Assembly (NCBI GenBank): GCA_009785715.1
Contig: WQVT01000146.1
Span: 1-6,363 of the forward strand
Source of the DNA: Acidimicrobiaceae bacterium
GTDB taxonomy: Bacteria; Actinomycetota; Acidimicrobiia; Acidimicrobiales; Palsa-688
DNA: 6,363 nucleotides
Direction: 5' to 3'
Shown here piece after piece: positions 1-5,725 of the stretch (its first letter is position 1; every line of letters begins with the position of its first letter). The translations under genes and the position numbers were made by a program. The notes under the pieces were generated by a model that saw only the letters and a list, made by a program, of their open reading frames with translations, was not told the DNA's origin and searched no databases.

Positions 1-518
1 GCCTTCTGGTCGCGCAGCGCCGCGAGGCCGTAGGCCATGTTGCGGGGCAGGGCCTGGAGCAGGCCGGCCATCTGCTGCAGCGGGGCAGCCAGGGCCCCGG
101 CCAGACGGGCCAGGAGCACCTCGCGGCTCGGCAGGTCGGCCAGCGCGGTCGTCTCCCGGGCGGTGAGCACCTTCTGTCCGAGCACGCCGCCCTTGATCAC
201 CAGCAACGGCTGGGTCCGCGAAAAATCGCGCAGGGCCTTGGCCACCGCCGCTGCATCGCCCTTGACGAAGGCGACACCCGTCGGCCCCTCGAGCAGCGAG
301 TCAAGGCCGTCCAGCCCGGCGTCACGCGCCGCGAAGCGGACCAGGGTGTTCTTGTAGACCTTGTAGTCGCCGCCCGACGGCGTCAGGCTCCGCCGCAGCG
401 TCGCCATTTCCTTGACCTTCAGGCCCCGGTACTCCGTGAGAATCACGGCGTCGGCGTCGCTCAGGCGCTCGCGCACCTCGTCGACGACGGCCACTTTCTC
501 CGGCCTCGGATTGTCCAT
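1..518 (-). CDS. rplJ: 50S ribosomal protein L10 (3' end cut by window edge)
   Basis: L10 anchors the L7/L12 dimers to the 50S subunit and, with L11, forms the stalk base that recruits translation factors. Translating from the ATG at 518 gives 172 residues, open to the left edge. They carry the L10 pattern: AVILTEYRGLKVKEMATLR (about 24-42), YKVYKNTLVRFA (52-63), EGPTGVAF (77-84) and LPSREVLLARLAG (about 128-140), then an Ala/Leu-rich helix that normally binds L7/L12. L10 is usually about 165-180 residues, so only a few C-terminal codons should be missing; rplL is expected next, outside the window. The start is fixed by the match to the L10 N-terminus and by a 10-nt perfect Shine-Dalgarno at 524-533, 5 nt upstream. 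It is separated from rplA by lsr2 and an MMPL gene, which suggests its own promoter. Identity is certain from the motifs. Confidence 0.96.
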   Translation of the reverse strand, partial: MDNPRPEKVAVVDEVRERLSDADAVILTEYRGLKVKEMATLRRSLTPSGGDYKVYKNTLVRFAARDAGLDGLDSLLEGPTGVAFVKGDAAAVAKALRDFSRTQPLLVIKGGVLGQKVLTARETTALADLPSREVLLARLAGALAAPLQQMAGLLQALPRNMAYGLAALRDQK

Positions 519-523
519 TCGGG

Positions 524-533
524 TCACCTCCTT
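524..533 (-). promoter_or_regulatory. Full-length Shine-Dalgarno of rplJ
   Basis: The minus strand reads AAGGAGGTGA, matching the whole 10-nt anti-Shine-Dalgarno tail typical of bacterial 16S rRNA, and ends 5 nt before the rplJ ATG. It is the strongest ribosome binding site in the window. That fits a protein needed in large amounts and decides the rplJ start. Confidence 0.9.
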
Positions 534-643
534 CGATCTCTCGCATCCGCTGACGCGCGCGCGGCCCAACCGAAGGTGGTGCCTCTCGCCTCGTCAGGCC
601 GGGCCCGACGGGCCCGTTTGAGCGCCCAGGGGCGCACCGGATG
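534..643 (-). promoter_or_regulatory. Structured 5' leader of rplJ, candidate L10 autoregulatory leader
   Basis: In transcript order (right to left) this gene-free stretch contains a hairpin with arms 622-626/631-635 (loop 627-630), a hairpin with arms 600-606/610-616 (7 bp, 3-nt loop 607-609), and a possible short C(UUCG)G-capped stem near 565-580. GGTGC at 634-638 can also pair with GCACC at 578-582, which would enclose both hairpins but competes with the base of the first. Many bacteria carry an mRNA structure before rplJ that binds L10(L12) and represses translation. Position and foldedness fit that class. I could not confirm the kink-turn or the family consensus by eye, so the L10-leader call is inference. 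No T-run follows any stem, so an attenuator terminator is not evident. Confidence 0.45.
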
Positions 644-686
644 TCTATGGCTTGAAAATCTGTGGCTTGAAACTCTGGCTAAAAAC
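644..686 (-). repeat. Tandem 15-bp direct repeat, about 2.8 copies, upstream of rplJ
   Basis: On the plus strand three consecutive units each begin with TCT and share a GGCT core: 644-658, 659-673 and 674-686. Units one and two differ at only two of 15 positions; the third is 13 nt and more diverged. The block is AT-rich compared with its surroundings and lies between the MMPL stop (701) and the folded rplJ leader. On the minus strand each unit reads roughly TTTTCAAGCCATAGA. It could be a set of protein-binding sites, part of the rplJ promoter, or simply slippage; no factor is recognised. Confidence 0.7.
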
Positions 687-700
687 GACAGTCGATTACT

Positions 701-2884
701 CTAGCGCACCGCATCGACCTTCTCGCGGGCGGGCGGCTCGGGCGGGAGCGCCTCGCCCTCGACATTGAAACGCGGAAGGAGGCGGTCGAGCCAACCCGGG
801 AGCCACCAGTTCCAACGTCCGAAGGTGTGCATCAACGCCGGGACCAGGACGGTCCGGATGATGAAGGCATCGAGGAAGATCGCCGCGGCGAACCCGATCC
901 CCACCTCCTGGATCACCCGCGAGCCTCCGAAGATGAACGAGGCGAAGACGAAGATCATGATCAGGGCCGCGGCGGTGATCACGCGGCCGGTACGGGCCTG
1001 ACCCGCCGTCACCGCCTGCCGGTTGTCACGGGTCTTTGTCCACTCCTCATGCATGCGGGAGACGAGGAAGACCTCGTAGTCCATGGACAGCCCGAAGACG
1101 ATGGCGAAGAGGAGCACGGGGATGAACACGTCGATCGGCCCGGACTTCGTGAGCCCCAGGATCGTCTCGCCCCACCCCCATTGGAAGGTGGCCACCATCA
1201 CCCCGAGTGCCGCACCGATGGAAAGCAGGTTCATCACCGAGGCGGTGAGCGGAACCAGCAGACTTCGGAACACGCACGCCAGGAGGATGAAGGCGAGGAG
1301 CACGACGATCCCCACGAAGAGCGGAAGCTTCTGGGCAATGACGTGGGAGAAGTCCACCCCGAGCGCCGTCGCGCCACCGATGTGGACGACGAGGCTGCTC
1401 CCCTGGACGGCCGCCGGCACGACCGAGGATCTGAGCCTCTGGAGGAGATCCTTGGTAGCAACGTCCTGCGGCGCGGTGGTCGGGTAGATGGTGGCGATCG
1501 CCACCTTCCCCGAGGGGCTCGGGATCACCGGGCTGCCCGTGACGACGCCGGGCTCGGACTTGACCTGGTCGACCAGCCGGTTGAAGTGGGCGAGGTCGTT
1601 CGGCCCGCGGATCTCCCCCACCAACTCCAGCGGTCCGTTGAACCCGGGCCCGAAGCCCTTGGCCAACAGGTCGTAAGCCTGCCGGGTGGTCGAATGCAGC
1701 GGGTCGTTGCCGGAGTCGGAGAGCCCCAGGTCCATCGAGAAGAACGGCAGCGCGATGACGACGATGACGCCGAGTGCGAGGATCGCCAGGTACCGGGACT
1801 TGCCCTCGATGAACTTGGCCCACCGGTCCCAGAATCCCGGCGGGCTCGGCACGACGCCGTCGCGCGCCAGCACCGCCCGGTCCTTCCGGCTGAGTGCCTT
1901 CAGTCCGATGAAGCCCAGCATCGCCGGCAGCACGGTGATCGACGCGAGCATGGTGAGGGCGACCACCAAGGCGCCCGAGACGGCCACGCCATAGAGGAAG
2001 CTGATCCCGAGGGCGAACATGCCGAGCAGTGCGATACAGACCGTGATCGCGGCAAAGAACACGGCACGCCCCGCGGTGTCCAAGGCGAGGACGGCCGCCT
2101 CCTCGGGACTTCGGCCCGCCCTGAGCTCGGCGCGGTGGCGGGTGACGATGAACAGGGCATAGTCGACGCCCACGCCGAGCCCGAGCAGCACCGCGACGAT
2201 CGGTGCGAAGTTCGGGATGCTCATGACGTGCGTGAGGTCCTCGTTGATCGACGTCCCGACGCCGATCGCCAGCAGCGCCGAGAGAAGCGGCAGCAGGGGC
2301 AGGAGGATGCTGCCGAAAGCAATGCACATGATTACCAATGCGAATGCGATTCCGAGGAGGTCGCTGGTGCCCTGGGTGCTCTGGGACTCCGCATTCTGGA
2401 TGGCGCCGCCACCGAGCTCGACGCGGACCAGCGGACCGTTGATTTTCTGCGCGGTGTCGATGACCCGCTTGGCGGCGCTCTTCGGGACGAGGTTGTCCTG
2501 CTCCGTCCAGTTCAGGGTGCCGAGGCCGATGGTGCCGTCTTTGCTGATTGCACCCTGGGGCCCGAACGGGCTGACGGTGCTGCTGACGTAGGGCAACCGG
2601 TCGAGCTCGGCCAGCATCCCCGTGACCTTTGCCTCGATAGCGGGGCTCTCGAGCTTCCCGGTCCTGGCCTGGAAGACGAGCTGGTCGCTCCCGCCCGCAG
2701 CCTGCGGGAACGCGGACTTCAGCAGGCTGAGTGCGTCGCCGGAGTCGGTCCTCGGAAAGCTGAAGTTGTTGGCGTACCTGGATCCGACCCGGTTGCTGAT
2801 GCCTCCAATGAGCACGAGAGCGATGATCCAGGCAACGAGGACGGTCTTTCGATGGTGGAAGCACCAGCGAGCGATGGTTCTCAC
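701..2884 (-). CDS. MMPL-family (RND superfamily) membrane transporter
   Basis: A 727-residue inner-membrane protein with the duplicated RND layout: TM1 about 14-30, a large extracytoplasmic loop about 31-174, a TM bundle about 175-327, a cytoplasmic linker, a TM near 364-382, a second loop about 383-518, and a second TM bundle about 519-685. GVGVDYALFIVTRHR (D241-Y242) and GLSMDYEVFLVSRMHEE (D602-Y603) supply the two Asp-Tyr pairs that in mycobacterial MmpL proteins carry protons, so it should be an active proton-driven exporter. Family substrates are lipids, glycolipids or hydrophobic compounds; the substrate here cannot be told. It is shorter than mycobacterial MmpL3-type proteins (over 900 residues), lacks a long C-terminal cytoplasmic domain, and resembles the roughly 700-residue YdfJ-like branch. 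The start is GTG, with AAGGAGA at 2888-2894 only 3 nt upstream. Its neighbours are lsr2 upstream and rplJ downstream, with no partner lipid gene in view. Confidence 0.93.
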   Translation of the reverse strand: MRTIARWCFHHRKTVLVAWIIALVLIGGISNRVGSRYANNFSFPRTDSGDALSLLKSAFPQAAGGSDQLVFQARTGKLESPAIEAKVTGMLAELDRLPYVSSTVSPFGPQGAISKDGTIGLGTLNWTEQDNLVPKSAAKRVIDTAQKINGPLVRVELGGGAIQNAESQSTQGTSDLLGIAFALVIMCIAFGSILLPLLPLLSALLAIGVGTSINEDLTHVMSIPNFAPIVAVLLGLGVGVDYALFIVTRHRAELRAGRSPEEAAVLALDTAGRAVFFAAITVCIALLGMFALGISFLYGVAVSGALVVALTMLASITVLPAMLGFIGLKALSRKDRAVLARDGVVPSPPGFWDRWAKFIEGKSRYLAILALGVIVVIALPFFSMDLGLSDSGNDPLHSTTRQAYDLLAKGFGPGFNGPLELVGEIRGPNDLAHFNRLVDQVKSEPGVVTGSPVIPSPSGKVAIATIYPTTAPQDVATKDLLQRLRSSVVPAAVQGSSLVVHIGGATALGVDFSHVIAQKLPLFVGIVVLLAFILLACVFRSLLVPLTASVMNLLSIGAALGVMVATFQWGWGETILGLTKSGPIDVFIPVLLFAIVFGLSMDYEVFLVSRMHEEWTKTRDNRQAVTAGQARTGRVITAAALIMIFVFASFIFGGSRVIQEVGIGFAAAIFLDAFIIRTVLVPALMHTFGRWNWWLPGWLDRLLPRFNVEGEALPPEPPAREKVDAVR

Positions 2885-3009
2885 GTCTCTCCTTACGGGG
2901 GTGGAGAGGTCTTCGGGGGGGACCGCCCAGTCACTGCTTCACGTACCGACCGGCCGGGAAAGTCTGCGGCTAGGTTGCCACCCCCCACGCCGGGGCACAA
3001 AGCGGTTTA

Positions 3010-3030
3010 CCCCGCCCCCGCCCCCGACCC
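3010..3030 (-). other. Potential G-quadruplex motif (mRNA-sense strand)
   Basis: The minus strand has four G-runs of 3, 5, 5 and 4 bases separated by loops of only 2, 1 and 1 nt, which meets the usual intramolecular quadruplex pattern with very short loops. It lies on the strand that would be RNA in any lsr2-to-transporter read-through transcript, and it abuts the hairpin at 3028-3047. Whether it folds in the cell is inference; GC-rich genomes produce such motifs by chance. Confidence 0.55.
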
Positions 3031-3122
3031 GGGGTGGGACCCCCGGGCACCGAGCTTCCTCAGCCGGCTCAAATGTTCGACGTCAGAGGGCAGAAGAAAC
3101 AGCCTTTCCGGATATTCCTTCC

Positions 3123-3144
3123 GCCCCGACGCGCCCATCGGGGC
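3123..3144 (-). terminator. Hairpin directly after the lsr2 stop, possible terminator
   Basis: A perfect 7-bp GC-rich inverted repeat (arms 3123-3129 and 3138-3144, 8-nt loop) begins one base after the lsr2 TAA. There is no T-run behind it, so it is either a U-less actinobacterial-type terminator or a 3'-end stabilising stem. Its position immediately after the stop supports a transcript end here; the second stem at 3028-3047 could back it up. Confidence 0.5.
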
Positions 3145-3145
3145 T

Positions 3146-3493
3146 TTACTGCGCGGCCGCGTAAGCCTCGCGCACCTCGCCCGGAATCCGTCCCCGGTCG
3201 CTCACCCGGTAACCGTTCGCGCGCGCCCACTCGCGCACGGCCCCGAGATCCTCTTTGGCGGAGCGACCACTGCTTCGGGGGTTTGCGGCAACCCGGGACC
3301 GCCGGCTCGCACCGTCGGCGCGACGAGCCGCGGCGATGTAGCCCTGCATCGTGTTGTGGAATTCTTCTAGGTGGTCTTCGCACAGCTCGAAGGCGTAAGA
3401 AATGCCGTCGTAACTGAAGTTCACGGTCTCGACCGCCTGCACTTCTTCGTCGTCGAGATCACACGTCAGCAGTATCTGGACCTTTTGAGCCAC
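3146..3493 (-). CDS. lsr2: Lsr2-family nucleoid-associated protein
   Basis: Lsr2 is the actinobacterial H-NS-like protein: it oligomerises, bridges DNA and silences AT-rich, often horizontally acquired genes. The 115-residue product begins MAQKVQILLTCDLD and has the N-terminal beta-strand/helix dimerisation region (about 1-58, including VNFSYDGISYAFEL), a basic Ser/Arg/Ala linker (about 58-80), and a C-terminal DNA-binding domain (AVREWARANGYRVSDRGRIP, 85-104) with the RGR motif at 100-102 that inserts into the AT minor groove. Length is close to the usual 110-115. I chose the GTG at 3493 because the protein then aligns with known Lsr2 N-termini and GGAGG (3501-3505) lies 7 nt upstream; the longer reading from 3544 begins inside the rplA terminator stem. 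The acidic stretch CDLDDEEVQ and a second Cys at 38 are slightly unusual. The gene follows the rplA terminator, so it is likely transcribed on its own. Confidence 0.95.
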   Translation of the reverse strand: MAQKVQILLTCDLDDEEVQAVETVNFSYDGISYAFELCEDHLEEFHNTMQGYIAAARRADGASRRSRVAANPRSSGRSAKEDLGAVREWARANGYRVSDRGRIPGEVREAYAAAQ

Positions 3494-3525
3494 AACAGTT
3501 CCTCCGGGTAACAAAGCGTAAACGC

Positions 3526-3531
3526 AGTGTA
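3526..3531 (-). promoter_or_regulatory. Possible -10 element for lsr2
   Basis: TACACT on the minus strand lies about 32 nt before the lsr2 GTG, in a short AT-richer stretch between the rplA terminator and the lsr2 ribosome binding site. A -35 box at normal distance would fall within the terminator stem and shows no match to TTGACA, so this would be a -35-poor promoter. The call is weak and rests mainly on position. Confidence 0.3.
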
Positions 3532-3542
3532 GCCATACAAAC

Positions 3543-3570
3543 ACCGCCCGCCGCAGCCGCGGCGGGCGGT
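3543..3570 (-). terminator. Intrinsic terminator after rplA
   Basis: A perfect 12-bp inverted repeat (arms 3543-3554 and 3559-3570) with a 4-nt loop is followed on the minus strand by GTTTGTAT, a moderately T-rich tail. It lies 30 nt beyond the rplA stop and directly before lsr2. It probably ends the tRNA-Trp/secE-to-rplA transcript. The tail is not a pure T-run, so some read-through into lsr2 is possible. Confidence 0.82.
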
Positions 3571-3600
3571 TAACCCGAAGTTGGGGATGAACGGAGGAAT

Positions 3601-4329
3601 TTATCCGGCGACGCCGGCGAGCTCCTCGTCGGTCACCCGGAGCAGCGCGATATCCACGTCGATGCCCGGGCCCATGGTGGAACTCACCGCGACCGAGCGG
3701 ATGTAACGGCCCTTGGCAGCCGACGGCTTCGCCCGGTTCACCTCGTCGATGAGCGCCCGAAAATTGACGAGCAATGCGTCGCGGCTGAATGACACCTTGC
3801 CGATCGGAACCTGCACGACGCCCCGGGAGCGCGTATCTGCCCGATATTCGACTCGGCCACCCTTGAACTCCCCGACGGCCTTCCCCACTTCGGGGGTCAC
3901 CGTCCCCGTCTTGGGGTTCGGCATCAGCCCGCGGGGGCCGAGTTTGCGGCCCAGCCGTCCGACCTTGCCCATCATGTCCGGGGACGCGATGGCCACGTCG
4001 AAATCGAGGAAACCGCCGTCCACCCGCTCGACCAGGTCGTCGCCGCCGACGATGTCGGCGCCTGCGCTGCGTGCCGCCTCGGCCGCCGGGCCCTGAGCGA
4101 ACACGGCCACCCGGACCTGCTTTCCGGTCCCCGACGGCAACGCGACGGTCCCGCGGATCACCTGGTCGGCCTTGCGGGGGTCGATCCCGAGCTGGACCGA
4201 CATCTCCACGGTCTCGTCGAACTTGGCGGTCGCCAGGCTCTTCACCAGGTCGAGCGCCTCACCGGGCGCGTAGGCCCGGCTCCGGTCGAACCGCTTGGTG
4301 GAATCGAGATACTTCTTACCCTTCGGCAT
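3601..4329 (-). CDS. rplA: 50S ribosomal protein L1
   Basis: L1 binds 23S rRNA at the mobile stalk next to the E site and helps release deacylated tRNA; in many bacteria it also represses its own operon by binding the mRNA. The 242-residue product (E. coli has 234) shows the family's two-domain order: the N-terminal part of domain I (about 1-68), domain II (about 69-160) with VGRLGRKLGPRGLMPNPKTG at 123-142, and the return to domain I with the RSRGVVQVPIGKVSF region (167-181) and the C-terminal SVAVSSTMGPGIDVD (212-226). The ATG start follows GGGAGG by 6 nt. It lies 88 bp after rplK, with a 7-bp hairpin in the gap, and is followed by a strong terminator. Nothing is truncated; identity is certain. 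Confidence 0.98.
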   Translation of the reverse strand: MPKGKKYLDSTKRFDRSRAYAPGEALDLVKSLATAKFDETVEMSVQLGIDPRKADQVIRGTVALPSGTGKQVRVAVFAQGPAAEAARSAGADIVGGDDLVERVDGGFLDFDVAIASPDMMGKVGRLGRKLGPRGLMPNPKTGTVTPEVGKAVGEFKGGRVEYRADTRSRGVVQVPIGKVSFSRDALLVNFRALIDEVNRAKPSAAKGRYIRSVAVSSTMGPGIDVDIALLRVTDEELAGVAG

Positions 4330-4356
4330 CTGCTGCCTCCCTCTTGTCTTGTACGG

Positions 4357-4379
4357 GGCGGGGTGAGGTGTTCCCCGCC
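4357..4379 (-). promoter_or_regulatory. Hairpin in the rplK-rplA gap
   Basis: A perfect 7-bp stem (arms 4357-4363 and 4373-4379, 9-nt loop) sits in the 88-bp spacer just upstream of the rplA ribosome binding site. No T-run follows, so it should not stop transcription. It may tune rplA translation or mark an RNA processing site; the known L1 repressor site in other bacteria is usually before rplK, so an L1-binding role here is only a guess. Confidence 0.4.
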
Positions 4380-4417
4380 GGCCGGTCGATCAGATTACCG
4401 CTCAGATGGGCTGCCGG

Positions 4418-4846
4418 TCAGCCGCTGACCTTGATGCCCATGGACCGCGCGGTCCCGGCGACCTGGAGCTTGGCGGCCTCGAGATCGTTGGCGTTCAGGT
4501 CCGGCATCTTGATCTGCGCGATCTCCGCGACCTGGGCGTCGGTGATGGTGGCCACCACTTCGGTACCGGTGGTGGACGCCCCCTTCTCGACGCCGGCGGC
4601 CTGGCGGATCAGGACCGGGGTCGGTGGGGTCTTCAGGATGAAGCTGAAGGTGCGATCTTCGTAGATGGTGATCTCAACGGGAACGACCTGGCCCACCCGG
4701 TCCTCCGTGGCGGCGTTGTACTGCTTGACGAAGTCCATCGTCTGCACCCCGTGGGGACCGAGCGCGGTACCCACCGGAGGTGCGGGGGTTGCCTTCCCCG
4801 CCGGGAGCTGAATCTTTACGATCGCCGCGACGCGACGCTTTGCCAT
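4418..4846 (-). CDS. rplK: 50S ribosomal protein L11
   Basis: L11 sits with L10 at the base of the stalk on 23S rRNA, in the GTPase-associated centre where EF-Tu, EF-G and RelA act and where thiostrepton binds. The 142-residue product has the usual length and both domains: an N-terminal domain with the proline-rich helix PAPPVGTALGPHGV (21-34), and a C-terminal RNA-binding domain ending in KMPDLNANDLEAAKLQVAG and SMGIKV (113-140). The start is ATG with AAGGAG 12 nt upstream, a longer spacing than usual, but no better start exists because MAKRRVAAIVKIQLPAG is the expected N-terminus. It lies 48 bp after nusG, without a visible terminator, consistent with co-transcription. Confidence 0.98.
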   Translation of the reverse strand: MAKRRVAAIVKIQLPAGKATPAPPVGTALGPHGVQTMDFVKQYNAATEDRVGQVVPVEITIYEDRTFSFILKTPPTPVLIRQAAGVEKGASTTGTEVVATITDAQVAEIAQIKMPDLNANDLEAAKLQVAGTARSMGIKVSG

Positions 4847-4894
4847 GACTAACCGATACTCCTTGTCGATCCGCGCGCTTGCTCGGCGGTCTCT

Positions 4895-5716
4895 TTACAG
4901 CTTCGCCACTTGGGCGAATTCCAGCTCGACCGGGGTCTCCCGGCCGAAGATGTTGACGAGGACCTTGAGCTTGAGCTGATCCTCGTTGATCTCGGCCACC
5001 GTGCCGCTGAAGTCGGCAAAGGGCCCTTCCTTGACCCGCACCGACTCGCCGAGCTCGTACTCGAGACGGGGCCGGGTCTTCTTGCCGCCGGCGACCTCGC
5101 CGTCCTCCGCCTTCACCTGCAAGGTGCCTTCGACCTCTCGCCGCGACAACGGCGTGGGCCGGGCCCCGAGGCCGACGAATCCGGTAACGCCGGGGGTGTT
5201 GCGGACCACGTACCACGAGTCGTCGTCCAGGTGCATCCGCACCATCAGGTAGCCGGGGAACACCTTCTTCGAAACGACCTGCTTCTTGCCGTTCTTGAAC
5301 TCGATGACGTCTTCCATGGGGATGACGGCCTCGAAGATCCGCTCCTCCATGTTCATCGACGCGATCCGGCTCTCGAGATTGGTCTTCACCTTGTTCTCGT
5401 AACCGGCGTAGCTGTGGATCACGTACCACATGCCGGGCCGGTCGTACGGGCTCTCGACCGGCTCGTAGGGCTGCTCCTCCCCCTCCTCGGCGGCACCCCC
5501 ATCTCCGACCGGCTCAGCCTCGGCAATCGCGACCTCCGCGACCGTCTCGGCTTCCTCGGCGGGCACGAGTTCTTCGGTGGGCACGGCCTCCTCGGCGGGC
5601 GCAGCCTGATCAGCGGGCACGGCCTCATCAGCGGGCACGGCCTCATCAGCGGGCGGGGCCTCGGCGAGGGGCTCTTCCATCGGGATGTCTTCGGAGTCGG
5701 TGAGTTCTTCAGCCAT
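4895..5716 (-). CDS. nusG: Transcription termination/antitermination factor NusG with acidic N-terminal extension
   Basis: NusG binds RNA polymerase through its NGN domain and Rho or ribosomal S10 through its KOW domain, controlling pausing, termination and coupling. The 273-residue product is about 90 longer than E. coli NusG (181). Residues 1-95 are an Ala/Glu/Pro-rich acidic tail with six 6-residue repeats (21-56); the NGN domain starts at MWYVIHSYAGYENKVK (96-111) and includes FPGYLMVRM (153-161) and VRNTPGVTGFVG (171-182); the KOW domain spans about 220-273 (GESVRVKEGPFADFSGTV). Acidic extensions are common in actinobacterial NusG. The ATG is 9 nt after the secE stop and the spacer reads ACCCTCCCA, with no Shine-Dalgarno, so translation probably depends on coupling to secE. 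A shorter start at Met13 has no better signal. Confidence 0.97.
   Translation of the reverse strand: MAEELTDSEDIPMEEPLAEAPPADEAVPADEAVPADQAAPAEEAVPTEELVPAEEAETVAEVAIAEAEPVGDGGAAEEGEEQPYEPVESPYDRPGMWYVIHSYAGYENKVKTNLESRIASMNMEERIFEAVIPMEDVIEFKNGKKQVVSKKVFPGYLMVRMHLDDDSWYVVRNTPGVTGFVGLGARPTPLSRREVEGTLQVKAEDGEVAGGKKTRPRLEYELGESVRVKEGPFADFSGTVAEINEDQLKLKVLVNIFGRETPVELEFAQVAKL
5549..5656 (-). repeat. Six 18-bp in-frame repeats within nusG
   Basis: Six consecutive 18-bp units (5549-5566, 5567-5584, 5585-5602, 5603-5620, 5621-5638, 5639-5656) encode hexapeptides of the form VPA[DE][EQ]A at NusG residues 21-56. The two units closest to the start codon are nearly identical in DNA and the others more diverged. 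The array is in frame and could gain or lose units by slippage without disrupting NusG. Confidence 0.88.
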
Positions 5717-5725
5717 TGGGAGGGT

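Larger units (their letters stand above)
2885..3145 (-). other. lsr2-MMPL intergenic region
   Basis: This 261-bp gap has no convincing ORF on the minus strand. Its lsr2-proximal end holds a hairpin (3123-3144); the centre holds a second hairpin (arms 3028-3034/3041-3047, 7 bp, 6-nt loop) and a four-run G-tract (3010-3030); the end nearest the transporter carries its Shine-Dalgarno. No clear sigma-70 promoter pair was found, although the transporter probably needs one if lsr2 transcription stops at the hairpins. Base composition is strongly skewed (C-runs on plus, G-runs on minus), unlike the flanking coding sequence. Confidence 0.6.

Noticed and set aside
322..546. Minus-strand 74-codon frame overlapping the start of rplJ
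   Set aside because: It is the wrong frame over L10; the L10 frame from 518 to the left edge has all family motifs.
600..616. 7-bp hairpin before rplJ as a terminator of the MMPL transcript
   Set aside because: The sequence after it is GC-rich with no T-run, so it fits a leader fold better than a terminator.
681..700. TTTTT run with a tiny inverted repeat just after the MMPL stop as an intrinsic terminator
   Set aside because: The stem is at most 4 bp with an almost absent loop, too weak to terminate; the T-run is part of the AT-rich repeat island.
2976..2992. GGGTGGCAACC-like string resembling the T-box antiterminator motif
   Set aside because: The consensus continues ACCGCG, which is absent, no specifier stem or terminator is visible, and an MMPL gene is not a usual T-box target.
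827..3370. Plus-strand reading frame of 847 codons covering the MMPL gene
   Set aside because: It runs antisense to a clear MMPL protein, is rich in His, Arg, Asp and Glu with no recognisable domain, and is a typical antisense shadow of a GC-rich gene.
3146..3544. Longer lsr2 reading starting at the ATG at 3544
   Set aside because: The extra 17 residues begin inside the rplA terminator stem, have no ribosome site and do not fit Lsr2 N-termini; the GTG at 3493 does.
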